Source of the DNA: an uncultured Eubacteriales bacterium
GTDB lineage: Bacteria; Bacillota; Clostridia; Oscillospirales; CAG-272
Length of the DNA: 64,000 nt
NCBI GenBank assembly: GCA_948467545.1
Contig: CAOKER010000001.1
Location: 124,001 to 188,000 of the forward strand
Reading direction: 5' to 3'
The position numbers were made by a program, and so were the translations under genes. The notes beneath the pieces are model-generated. The model did not search any database and had not been told where the DNA came from. It saw only the letters and a program-made list of their open reading frames with translations. Positions 8,199-16,194 of the stretch are shown piece after piece (the stretch's first letter is position 1; the number at the start of each line of letters is the position of its first letter).

Positions 8199-8987
8199 AT
8201 GAGAATTGACAAGCTGCTTTTTCAACGCGGATTTGTTAAGAGCAGAACCCGTGCGGCTGCATTAATAGCGGAGGGTTTGGTTGCCGCTGACGGACGTTTG
8301 ATAAAAAAGCCTTCGGAGGAGATACCGGAGAATGCTTTTATAGACGTTGGGGAAAGCTCAACTTCACATTATGTCGGCAGGGGAGCGTTAAAGCTCAGGG
8401 CAGCTTTGGACAGCTTCGGCATAAATCCCTCGGGAAGAACTGCGGTTGACATCGGCGCCTCTACAGGAGGCTTTACGCAGTGTCTGCTTGATGACGGTGC
8501 GGTCAGGGTCTTTGCGGTTGATTCCGGTCACGGGCAGCTTTCTCCTCTTCTGCTCGGAGACGAAAGAGTGGTATCGATGGAGGGCTTTAACGCAAGATAT
8601 CTTACCGAAGACGCGATAGGCTGCCGGTGCGATATTGCGGTTATGGATGTCTCATTCATCTCCCAGCGGCTGTTATACGCTGCTGTCTCATCGGTGCTTA
8701 AGGACGACGGTATATTTATATCGCTTATAAAGCCTCAGTTTGAGGTAGGACGCGAATATATAAAAAAGGGCGGAATAGTGCGGGACAGAGATTCGCATGT
8801 ACGCGCCGTAATGTCTCTTTTCTCCGAGTCGGTATTATACGGGCTTTATTCGCACGGGCTGATTAAATCTCCTATTAGTGGCGGAGACGGAAATACGGAA
8901 TATCTTGCTCTGTTCGAAAAAGAGCCGGAGATACCCGAAAAAACCTCAGGCGCCGCATTTGTAAAGGAAGTTGTATATGGAGTTTGA
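8199..8987 (+). CDS. tlyA: TlyA family rRNA 2'-O-methyltransferase (hemolysin-like)
   Basis: 262 aa. An N-terminal S4 RNA-binding domain (MRIDKLLFQRGFVKSRTRA, then LIAEGLVAADG) is fused to an FtsJ/RrmJ-type SAM methyltransferase (VGRGALKL, VDIGASTGGFTQCLL, VMDVSFISQ, SLIKPQFEVG). The family methylates ribosomal cytidines; the hemolysin name is historical. The KDKE-type catalytic set is consistent with the K, D and K motifs visible. It ends inside nadK (11-base overlap). Confidence 0.95.
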   Translation: MRIDKLLFQRGFVKSRTRAAALIAEGLVAADGRLIKKPSEEIPENAFIDVGESSTSHYVGRGALKLRAALDSFGINPSGRTAVDIGASTGGFTQCLLDDGAVRVFAVDSGHGQLSPLLLGDERVVSMEGFNARYLTEDAIGCRCDIAVMDVSFISQRLLYAAVSSVLKDDGIFISLIKPQFEVGREYIKKGGIVRDRDSHVRAVMSLFSESVLYGLYSHGLIKSPISGGDGNTEYLALFEKEPEIPEKTSGAAFVKEVVYGV

Positions 8988-9789
8988 TAAAATCACCGTC
9001 ATTCCTAATGAGCTGAAGGATCCCGACGGAAAATATACAGAGCAGATTATCGGATATTTTAAAGCGAGGGACTGCGATACGGCTGTCGGAAAAATCAGCG
9101 GCGAAACATCTCTTGCCGTTGTACTCGGAGGCGACGGTTCGATTCTCAGGGCGGCGCGCGACGCTTCAAAACTTAATGTTCCTCTTCTCGGAATTAATCT
9201 TGGCAGAGTCGGATATATGGCAGAGCTGGAAATAGGGGAGCTTGAAGCGCTCGGCTGTCTTTTCAGCGGAGAATATACGGTTGAAAAGCGTATGATGCTC
9301 GATGTCGGGATTTACCTTGACGGTCGTCTCAGATGCAGTCTGACCGCGCTTAATGATGCGGTGCTTTCAAACGGAGCTGTAGCGCGTATGGTGAATGTGG
9401 GGCTTGAATGCAACGGCATGCCGGCGGGAAAGTACCATGCGGACGGACTTATTGTTTCGACTCCGACCGGCTCGACGGCATATTCGCTGTCTGCCGGCGG
9501 TCCTGTCGTTGATCCTGTACTTGACTGTTTCTGCGTCACCCCTGTCAGCGCGCATTCACTTTCGGCAAGACCGATGGTCTTTTCGCCGGACAGTAAGCTT
9601 TTGCTGTATGACTGCGGAACGCGGAGCCATGAAATTTATTTAACGGTTGACGGCGCGGAAAACGTTCGGATTGACCGCGGACAGAAAATTTTAATCGGGC
9701 GTTCGGAAAATGTTACCAAGCTTATAAGGGTAAAAGAACACGGCTTTTACGGCGTTCTTACGGAGAAGCTGTCGGATCGGGAATATTAA
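8977..9789 (+). CDS. nadK: NAD kinase
   Basis: 270 aa from ATG 8977, with AAAGGAAG 6 bases upstream. A TTG two codons earlier is less likely. It phosphorylates NAD to NADP using ATP or polyphosphate. Motifs are LGGDGSILRAAR (the GGDG loop), LLGINLGRVGYMAE, the LNDAVLS motif (usually NE), and HADGLIVSTPTGSTAYSLSAGGP. Length is usual for Firmicutes. It sits between tlyA and argR as in other clostridia. Confidence 0.97.
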   Translation: MEFDKITVIPNELKDPDGKYTEQIIGYFKARDCDTAVGKISGETSLAVVLGGDGSILRAARDASKLNVPLLGINLGRVGYMAELEIGELEALGCLFSGEYTVEKRMMLDVGIYLDGRLRCSLTALNDAVLSNGAVARMVNVGLECNGMPAGKYHADGLIVSTPTGSTAYSLSAGGPVVDPVLDCFCVTPVSAHSLSARPMVFSPDSKLLLYDCGTRSHEIYLTVDGAENVRIDRGQKILIGRSENVTKLIRVKEHGFYGVLTEKLSDREY

Positions 9790-9967
9790 GCGAAAACGGT
9801 ACAGGTATAAAATCCGTCTGTTGAATTGATTGTAGAGTTAATTGTGAAATTGATTGCGTACATGGCTGCCGACTTTATTGCGAAATCGACTGCACTCAGG
9901 CTGCGTGCGGCTGAGGGCTGCTGCGCCGCGGACGCGGGATATATGACTTGAAAAGGTTGGATTAAAA

Positions 9968-10429
9968 ATGAAAATAAAACGTCAGAATAAGATAGTGGAG
10001 ATAATCAGCTCCGGAGATGTTGAAACACAGGAGGAGCTGATTGCGAAGCTGAGGCAGGAAGGCTTTGAGGTGACACAGGCGACGGTTTCGCGTGATATTA
10101 AAGAGCTCGGAATTGTAAAGATTTCCGGAAAGGGAATTAAATATAAGTATTCGCTTCCGCATTCTGCGCGTCACGACAGCCGTCATATTTCAGAAAAGTA
10201 CAAATCAATCCTGCGTGAGACGGTAATTAAGGTAGACTATGCGATAAATACGGTGGTAGTGAATACATATCCGGGTATGGCAGCCGCGGCCGCAGCTGCC
10301 ATAGACGGTATAGGAAATGAAAACATGATTGGAAGCCTTGCCGGCGATGATACGATTTTCATCGTAATGCGCAGTGAAAAATTGGCCATGGAATTTACGG
10401 AAAATTTCAGAACGACACTCGGGATGTGA
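9968..10429 (+). CDS. argR: Arginine repressor
   Basis: 153 aa ArgR. The N-terminal winged helix (QEELIAKLRQEGFEVTQATVSRDIKELGIVK, residues ~21-51) carries the conserved SRDIKEL recognition helix. The C-terminal hexamerisation and arginine-binding domain includes GMAAAAAAAIDG and GSLAGDDTIFIV, where the Asp-Asp pair binds arginine. Co-location with recN is ancestral in Firmicutes. No ARG box is obvious in this window. The 178-bp gap upstream is filled by degenerate repeats of TTGATTGTNGANTTAATTGT-like words. Confidence 0.97.
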   Translation: MKIKRQNKIVEIISSGDVETQEELIAKLRQEGFEVTQATVSRDIKELGIVKISGKGIKYKYSLPHSARHDSRHISEKYKSILRETVIKVDYAINTVVVNTYPGMAAAAAAAIDGIGNENMIGSLAGDDTIFIVMRSEKLAMEFTENFRTTLGM

Positions 10430-10536
10430 AAAGACTGATAATATGCTGTCATTTACTGAGGAGCGACGAATTAAAAGTATAACCAAAAGTGTAATTAAAA
10501 TCATAACTAAAAGAATAATAAAAGCGCAAGTAAAAG

Positions 10537-10650
10537 TATAACTGAAAGGAAGATGTACCTGACTATGAGGCGGCGGTTTTCACAGACTTTTTAGACGGCG
10601 GGACAATACGCCGTCCGTCGCCTTATGACGGCTCTTTGCGAATTATTGAA
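10537..10650 (+). repeat. Family A intergenic element just upstream of recN
   Basis: Starts TATAACTGAAAGGAAGATGT and ends GCGAATTATTGAA, with the family hairpin GCCGTC...GACGGC near the 3' end. Upstream, 10468-10540 contains about five degenerate copies of a (A)TAACTAAAAG-like word, as if the 5' end of the element had been locally amplified. Its 3' edge abuts the recN ribosome-binding site. Confidence 0.7.
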
Positions 10651-10666
10651 AGGACGGATTTTAACT

Positions 10667-12358
10667 GTGCTTGCTTCACTGTATATAGAAAATATTGCCG
10701 TTGTTCGGCGTGCCGAAATAGAGCTGGGCGGCGGACTCACTGTTCTTACCGGTGAAACCGGAGCCGGAAAATCTGTGATAATAGATTCGATTCGGCTTCT
10801 TATGGGAGCGCGCGCTCGGAGAGAGCAGATAAGACGAGGAGAGAACAGCGCCACTGTGGCGGGCTTGTTCCGTGATATTTCGCATGATGCCGTATGCGCT
10901 CTCTCGGAGATCGGAATTGAACCGGACGAAAACGGAGAGCTTTATATTCAGCGTACAGTTTTTTCGGACGGCAGAGGAAAAACGCTTGTCGGTGGACGTC
11001 AGATACCGCTGCAGCTTCAGCGTGAAATTGGCGCGTCACTGATTGCAATTCACGGTCAGCATGACAACCAGAAACTGCTGCGGCCGGAGCTTCATATCAT
11101 GTTTCTTGACAGCTATGCTTCCGAGTGCGGATTGCTTGAAGAATACAAATCGGCGTACCGGGCATTGAAGGAAACGCGCAGAGAGCTGGACGAAACAAAT
11201 CGGGATGAAGCGGAGACGGCGCGACTGACCGAGATGTATCAGTATCAGATTAAGGATATTGATTCGGCAAAGCTTCGCCCCGGCGAGGACGAAGAGCTTG
11301 AACGGCTGAGAGTTAAAATAAGGTCGTATGAAAAGCTGGCGAGGTATGCCCATGCTGTGTATGCTTCTCTCTGCGCCGGAGACAATGCGCCTTCTGCGCG
11401 CGACCGTATCGGAGAGGCTGTAAGCGCGCTCGAAAGGCTTTCTGAGTTTATTCCCGAGGCTGATTCCATGGTCGAGCGTCTTCGCAGCTGTATGCTTGAA
11501 GCCGAGGACATCGGAGAGACGGTTTTCGGTATGCTGGATGACGGAGACGGAGACAGCTCAGCCCGTCTTGACCGAATTGAATCAAGGATTGAAACCATAT
11601 CGAAGCTTAAACGAAAATACGGCGCGGATGTTAGGGAAATTCTTGAGTTTCGTGATAAAGCCAAGGAAAAGCTGGATATGCTTGAGGAATCCGGCGACAG
11701 AGCTGAAGCGCTCAGAAAGAGGCTTAAGGCGGAGACGGAGCAGGCGGAGAAAATCGCGCGAAGACTTCATGACGCGAGACTTGAGGCCGCGGCAAGGCTG
11801 TCTGAAGCGGTAACTGCCGAGCTTGTTTTTCTCGAAATGGAAAAAGCCGGATTTTCGGTTGAGATAAAAGAAACCGAGCTGGGAGCAGACGGAATCGACT
11901 CTGTTGAGTTTGTAATAGCTACGAATCCGGGAGAACCTTTTCTGCCCCTTCATAAGATTGCGTCGGGCGGTGAGCTCTCGCGCGTTATGCTTGCGCTCAA
12001 ATGTGTACTTGAGGATAAGGAAGGGACCGGAACGCTTATTTTTGATGAGGTTGATACCGGAGTATCCGGAAAGACAGCCCAAAAGATTGGAATTAAACTG
12101 CGTCAGATTTCGGAATCCGCGCAGGTTATCTGCATAACTCATGCCGCACAGATAGCGGCACTTTCGGACCATCACCTGCTTGTTTCAAAGCATGAGATTG
12201 ACGGCCGGGCGGAGACCGGAGCGGAGGAGCTTGACGAGGAAGGGCGCACAGCGGAGCTCGCACGTATTATGGGAGGCGAGCAGATTACAGAGAAGCTTCT
12301 TGAATCGGCGCGTGAGCTGCGTATAATATCGAAAAACAGTTCTGTACGGAACGAATAA
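10667..12358 (+). CDS. recN: DNA repair protein RecN
   Basis: 563 aa SMC-like ATPase acting in double-strand break repair. The start is GTG 10667 (MLASLYIENIAVV), with GAAAGG ~11 bases upstream; the ATG at 10625 is inside a family A repeat and would add 14 unrelated residues. The Walker A motif is TGETGAGKS, the Q-loop region IHGQHDNQKLL, a coiled-coil middle spans roughly residues 150-450, the ABC signature is IASGGELSRVMLALK, Walker B is TLIFDEVDTGVSG, and the His switch is CITHAAQIAA. Length is normal. Confidence 0.97.
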   Translation: MLASLYIENIAVVRRAEIELGGGLTVLTGETGAGKSVIIDSIRLLMGARARREQIRRGENSATVAGLFRDISHDAVCALSEIGIEPDENGELYIQRTVFSDGRGKTLVGGRQIPLQLQREIGASLIAIHGQHDNQKLLRPELHIMFLDSYASECGLLEEYKSAYRALKETRRELDETNRDEAETARLTEMYQYQIKDIDSAKLRPGEDEELERLRVKIRSYEKLARYAHAVYASLCAGDNAPSARDRIGEAVSALERLSEFIPEADSMVERLRSCMLEAEDIGETVFGMLDDGDGDSSARLDRIESRIETISKLKRKYGADVREILEFRDKAKEKLDMLEESGDRAEALRKRLKAETEQAEKIARRLHDARLEAAARLSEAVTAELVFLEMEKAGFSVEIKETELGADGIDSVEFVIATNPGEPFLPLHKIASGGELSRVMLALKCVLEDKEGTGTLIFDEVDTGVSGKTAQKIGIKLRQISESAQVICITHAAQIAALSDHHLLVSKHEIDGRAETGAEELDEEGRTAELARIMGGEQITEKLLESARELRIISKNSSVRNE

Positions 12359-12490
12359 TAATTTAGAGATAGAGTTAAGGCATGATAGTCGGCATGAATA
12401 AAACTGAATCCGCAAACCGCAATATACTATTATTCACGCTCGATTTGTGCCGTATAGATACAATTGCATAGAAAGGCATGGTATTACAGA

Positions 12491-13714
12491 ATGAACATTG
12501 TTGAGGAATTTAAAGCAAGGGGGCTGCTTGCGCAGTGTACCGATGAGGCGGCGGTTACCGAGCTGCTTGAAAAAGAAAAGGTTTCGTTTTATATAGGATT
12601 TGATCCGACAGCGGACAGTCTTCATGTGGGACATATGATGCAGATGATTATAATGGCGCGTATGCAGAGAGCCGGCCACCGTCCTATCGCAATTTTCGGA
12701 GGCGGTACCGGAATGATCGGAGACCCCTCCGGAAAAAGCGATATGCGCAGAATGATGACACGTGAGACAATCGCTCATAACATAGACTGTTTCATGCGTC
12801 AGATGTCGCGTTTTATAGATATTTCGGACGGAAAGGCGCTTTTTGTAAATAACGCCGATTGGCTTTGCAATCTGAATTATATTGATTTTCTGCGAGAGGT
12901 AGGAGTTCATTTTTCGGTGAACAGAATGCTCACGGCTGAATGCTATAAATCTCGTATGGAAAACGGACTTACTTTTCTTGAGTTTAACTATATGCTGATG
13001 CAGAGCTATGACTTTTATAAGCTTTACAAGGATTACAGATGCCGTCTTGAATTCGGTGGTGACGACCAGTGGTCTAACATCATCGGCGGTGTCGAGCTTA
13101 TCCGCCGCAAGGAGCGCGGAGAGGCCTACGGCATGACATTCAACCTTCTCACGAACAGTGAAGGCAAAAAGATGGGCAAAACCGAAAAGGGCGCGGTATG
13201 GCTCGATCCGGAAAAGACACCGCCGTATGACTTTTTCCAGTACTGGAGAAACGTCGGAGACGGAGATGTGATAAAGTGCATGAAAATGCTCACCTTTATG
13301 CCGCTTGACGAGATTTCATCTTATGAGAATCTTGAGGGCAGCGCACTTAACAGCGCGAAGGAAAAGCTTGCATATGAGCTGACAAAACTTGTTCACGGCG
13401 GAGAAGAGGCGGAAAAATGCCTTAAGGCGGCGAAGCAGGTATTCGCAGGTTCCGGAGTTTCGGAAAATATGCCGACCACGAAGCTTGAAGATTCGGACTT
13501 TTCCGACGGCAGCGTACTTGTTGTCGATCTTCTTGTTAAATCCGGACTTGCACCTTCAAAAAGCGAGGCGAAGCGCCTTATTAAGGACGGAGGAATAACC
13601 GTAGCGGACAAAAAGGCGGCTTCGTTTGACGAAAGTCTCGGCAGGGGGGCATTTGATAGCGGACTTATAATAAGAAAAGGCAAAAAGACATATCATCGTT
13701 TTGTAACGGAATAA
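12491..13714 (+). CDS. tyrS: Tyrosyl-tRNA synthetase
   Basis: 407 aa class I synthetase. Signature 1 is [13 protein letters not shown] (HxGH type), the tyrosine pocket includes [12 protein letters not shown] and GGDDQWSNI, and signature 2 is KKMGKTEKG (a KMSKS variant). A C-terminal S4 domain (about residues 340-405) binds tRNA-Tyr. ATG 12491 is chosen because the family begins at MNIVEEF. An ATG at 12478 directly after the SD site is out of frame. No T-box signature is visible in the 130-bp leader. Confidence 0.97.
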   Translation: MNIVEEFKARGLLAQCTDEAAVTELLEKEKVSFYIGFDPTADSLHVGHMMQMIIMARMQRAGHRPIAIFGGGTGMIGDPSGKSDMRRMMTRETIAHNIDCFMRQMSRFIDISDGKALFVNNADWLCNLNYIDFLREVGVHFSVNRMLTAECYKSRMENGLTFLEFNYMLMQSYDFYKLYKDYRCRLEFGGDDQWSNIIGGVELIRRKERGEAYGMTFNLLTNSEGKKMGKTEKGAVWLDPEKTPPYDFFQYWRNVGDGDVIKCMKMLTFMPLDEISSYENLEGSALNSAKEKLAYELTKLVHGGEEAEKCLKAAKQVFAGSGVSENMPTTKLEDSDFSDGSVLVVDLLVKSGLAPSKSEAKRLIKDGGITVADKKAASFDESLGRGAFDSGLIIRKGKKTYHRFVTE

Positions 13715-13868
13715 AACGGAGCATGGAAATATATAATTATATACGGCATTTAATATATACAGAATAATGTTTTAGATGCTCCGGGGGCGGATGGACTGCT
13801 TGAATTGCGCTGAGCCGCAGTACAGACGCAGAAAATATTTAGTATGTACGAAAGGTATGGTCACAATA

Positions 13869-14801
13869 ATGAATGATAAGCAGTCTGCGCTTGTAGAGCG
13901 GCTTAAAATTTTCGAGGCGGATTCGGGTAAGGCTATAAACGTCAAATATGATTATCCTTTGTCGTGCTGTTCTACTTTTCGTATCGGTGGAAATGCCGAT
14001 GCTGCGGCTTTTCCGGAAAGCCCGTCGGAACTTATTGAGATATACCGGGCTGCCGTGACTGCGGAAATTCCGGTTTTTGTCGCCGGAAACGCGAGCAATA
14101 TTCTTTTTGACGACAGGGGATACCGTGGGGTTGTGCTTTTTACAACCGGAATGAAATCTATCGGTTATGACGGAGAAAAAATATATGCTGAAAGCGGTGC
14201 AATGCTGACAGGACTTTCCTCCTTTGCACAGAAAAATTCGGTATCCGGGTTTAGTTTTTTATACGGAATACCAGGCACCGTAGGAGGCGGCTTATATATG
14301 AACTGCGGAGCATTCGGCGGGGAGATTTCGAATATTCTTACCGAAAGTACATATTACGAACCGGACGGAGATGAAATTGTAACAATCGGTAATGCTGACC
14401 ACGGATTCGGCTATAGAAAAAGCTGCTATCAGAATTCGGATAAAATTATTTTGTCAGCAGCTTTTCGCGCCGAGGCGGGAGATGCAGAGAAAATACGTTC
14501 CGAAATGGATGAGCGTATGGCGTACCGCAGCGAAAAGCAGCCGCTTGATTTTCCAAGTGCGGGCAGCGTTTTTAAGCGTTATCCCGGATATTATACTTCT
14601 CGGCTTATCGAAGAAGCGGGACTGAAAGGGAGAACTGTCGGCGGCGCCGGCGTTTCAAAAAAACATGCCGGATTTATTGTAAATCTCGGCGGCGCGACGT
14701 CGGCTGATGTGAAAGAGCTTATAGAACAGATAAAGACGGAAATATTCAACAGGTACGGAATTCATATTGAGTGCGAAATTGTGTTTGCGCCGTATTGTTA
14801 A
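13869..14801 (+). CDS. murB: UDP-N-acetylenolpyruvoylglucosamine reductase
   Basis: 310 aa flavoenzyme making UDP-MurNAc in peptidoglycan synthesis. Motifs are the FAD-binding TFRIGG, NASNILF, YGIPGTVGGGLYMNCGAFG, the catalytic serine in SAGSVFKR, the YRKS region and the C-terminal glutamate in IECEI. Two in-frame ATGs (13857, 13869) follow GAAAGG; 13869 has the more credible spacing. The usual clostridial order continues with rapZ and yvcK before whiA; here a 36-bp repeat array intervenes instead. Confidence 0.96.
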   Translation: MNDKQSALVERLKIFEADSGKAINVKYDYPLSCCSTFRIGGNADAAAFPESPSELIEIYRAAVTAEIPVFVAGNASNILFDDRGYRGVVLFTTGMKSIGYDGEKIYAESGAMLTGLSSFAQKNSVSGFSFLYGIPGTVGGGLYMNCGAFGGEISNILTESTYYEPDGDEIVTIGNADHGFGYRKSCYQNSDKIILSAAFRAEAGDAEKIRSEMDERMAYRSEKQPLDFPSAGSVFKRYPGYYTSRLIEEAGLKGRTVGGAGVSKKHAGFIVNLGGATSADVKELIEQIKTEIFNRYGIHIECEIVFAPYC

Positions 14802-14906
14802 TCGAAAGTATAATATTGCTTAACAGAGGCAGCGCAGATGCAGCAATAATCTGACGGAAAGTGACAGCATGACATTTATGAAAATCGGCTGTACGGCAGC
14901 GATGTG

Positions 14907-15050
14907 GATATAATTAAAAACTTGGAGTTCGGCAGCGGCGCAAATTTAATTAAGAATTTAGAGTTTGGCGGAGGCGCAGATTTAATTAAGAATTTTGGGT
15001 TTTGCAGCGGCGTGGATTTAATTAAGAATTTGGGGTTCGGCGGGTGCTCG
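14907..15050 (+). repeat. Four 36-bp tandem repeats between murB and whiA
   Basis: Exact 36-base periodicity starts at 14907, 14943, 14979 and 15015, with a core of GATTTAATTAAGAATTT. Read from GTG 14904 it encodes a 12-residue repeat (DLIKNLEFGGGA) within a 70-aa ORF ending at 15116. There is no ribosome-binding site, so translation is doubtful. The array occupies most of the murB-whiA gap. Confidence 0.85.
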
Positions 15051-15182
15051 GATTCATTAGAAATTCGACGGTACAGTGCTCAGCGGCTTTGCCGTTGTAC
15101 CGATTTGCCGATATGATGATAATGATATTTTTCAAAGCGGACGTAGGATAAAAAGTTTCGCATATTTATGAGAGGTGTGGTC

Positions 15183-15995
15183 ATGGCTATGGGAAGAGAA
15201 TCGACATATGTGTCAGAGCTTAAGGCAGAGCTTGCACAGCTTCCGCTCCGTTCTTCCTGCTGCCGCCGCGCGCTTCTTGCAGGACTTTTATATAACCGCA
15301 GTCCGAAAACTGTAGGAGAAATTGGAGAGCTTACGTCAAGGCTTGAAAAAGAATTTGAAAGTGAGTTTCAGACTTCGGAATATACAGACATCGAGGCTTT
15401 TTTCAAATGTTCCGGATGTATTCCCTCATTTGTCAGAGGACTGTTTCTGTCATGCGGAGTAATGTCCGATCCCGAAATAGAATACAGACTCGAATTTCCG
15501 ATGTATTCGGATGACAGCGCAGAGCAGCTGCGCGGAATTTTGTCCGAGATAGGAATTGAAACAAAAACGGTTTGCCGCCGAGGAAAGCCTGTAGTTTACT
15601 GCAAGGAGAGCGGCATGATTGAGGATTTGCTCGGTATCATGGGTTCAAAAAAATCGGTGTTTGAGCTTATGAACATCAAGATAAAGCACGATATACGCAA
15701 CAATGCCAACCGACGGACAAATTGCGATGCGGCGAATATAAGAAAGACGGTGACAGCTTCGGGAGAGCAGTATGAAGCGATACTTCGTCTTCGGGATTCC
15801 GGGGAGCTTGAAAGACTTCCGGATGAACTCCGCGAGACAGCTCTTCTGAGACTTGAAAACAGCAATGCCTCTCTTTCCGCGCTTGCGGCGCTTCACAGCG
15901 AACCGATCAGCAGGTCAGGTGTTAATCATCGGCTGTCAAAGCTGATGGAGCTTGCGGACGAAACAGAGGCGAGCTCGGATCGCAATGGCGGATAA
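15183..15995 (+). CDS. whiA: DNA-binding protein WhiA
   Basis: 270 aa. The N-terminal half is the degenerate LAGLIDADG-like fold (CCRRALLAGLLYNR, SFVRGLFLSCG) and the C-terminal half is a helix-turn-helix (residues ~215-260, with ISRSGVNHRLSKL). WhiA is a conserved Gram-positive regulator linked to division and, in Bacillus, chromosome segregation. ATG 15183 sits 7 bases after GAGAGG; ATG 15189 is an alternative. It precedes dnaE, as in many clostridia. The 199-bp spacer to dnaE holds degenerate ACGGTACAGATTTAGACG-like repeats. Confidence 0.95.
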   Translation: MAMGRESTYVSELKAELAQLPLRSSCCRRALLAGLLYNRSPKTVGEIGELTSRLEKEFESEFQTSEYTDIEAFFKCSGCIPSFVRGLFLSCGVMSDPEIEYRLEFPMYSDDSAEQLRGILSEIGIETKTVCRRGKPVVYCKESGMIEDLLGIMGSKKSVFELMNIKIKHDIRNNANRRTNCDAANIRKTVTASGEQYEAILRLRDSGELERLPDELRETALLRLENSNASLSALAALHSEPISRSGVNHRLSKLMELADETEASSDRNGG

Positions 15996-16194
15996 ATGCT
16001 GTATAACGGCATGCGTTCCGATAAGCTTTGACGGCACAAATTTGGCGGTACAGATTTAGACGGTACGATTTAGACGATACAGATTTGACGCGGCGGATCT
16101 GATGAGACGGCTTTGTCGGTACAAATAATACCGAAGCTTTCCGAAAACATAAAAAAGAAAACCAAATTTATAGTGAAAAAAGGCGCGGTTAAAA

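Noticed and set aside
12359..12490. Possible T-box leader upstream of tyrS
   Set aside because: No GGTGGNACCGCG-type T-box sequence or terminator hairpin is visible in the short leader.
13717..13783. CGGAGCAT / ATGCTCCG inverted repeat after tyrS
   Set aside because: Eight-bp stem with a ~51-base loop and no T-run; probably chance.
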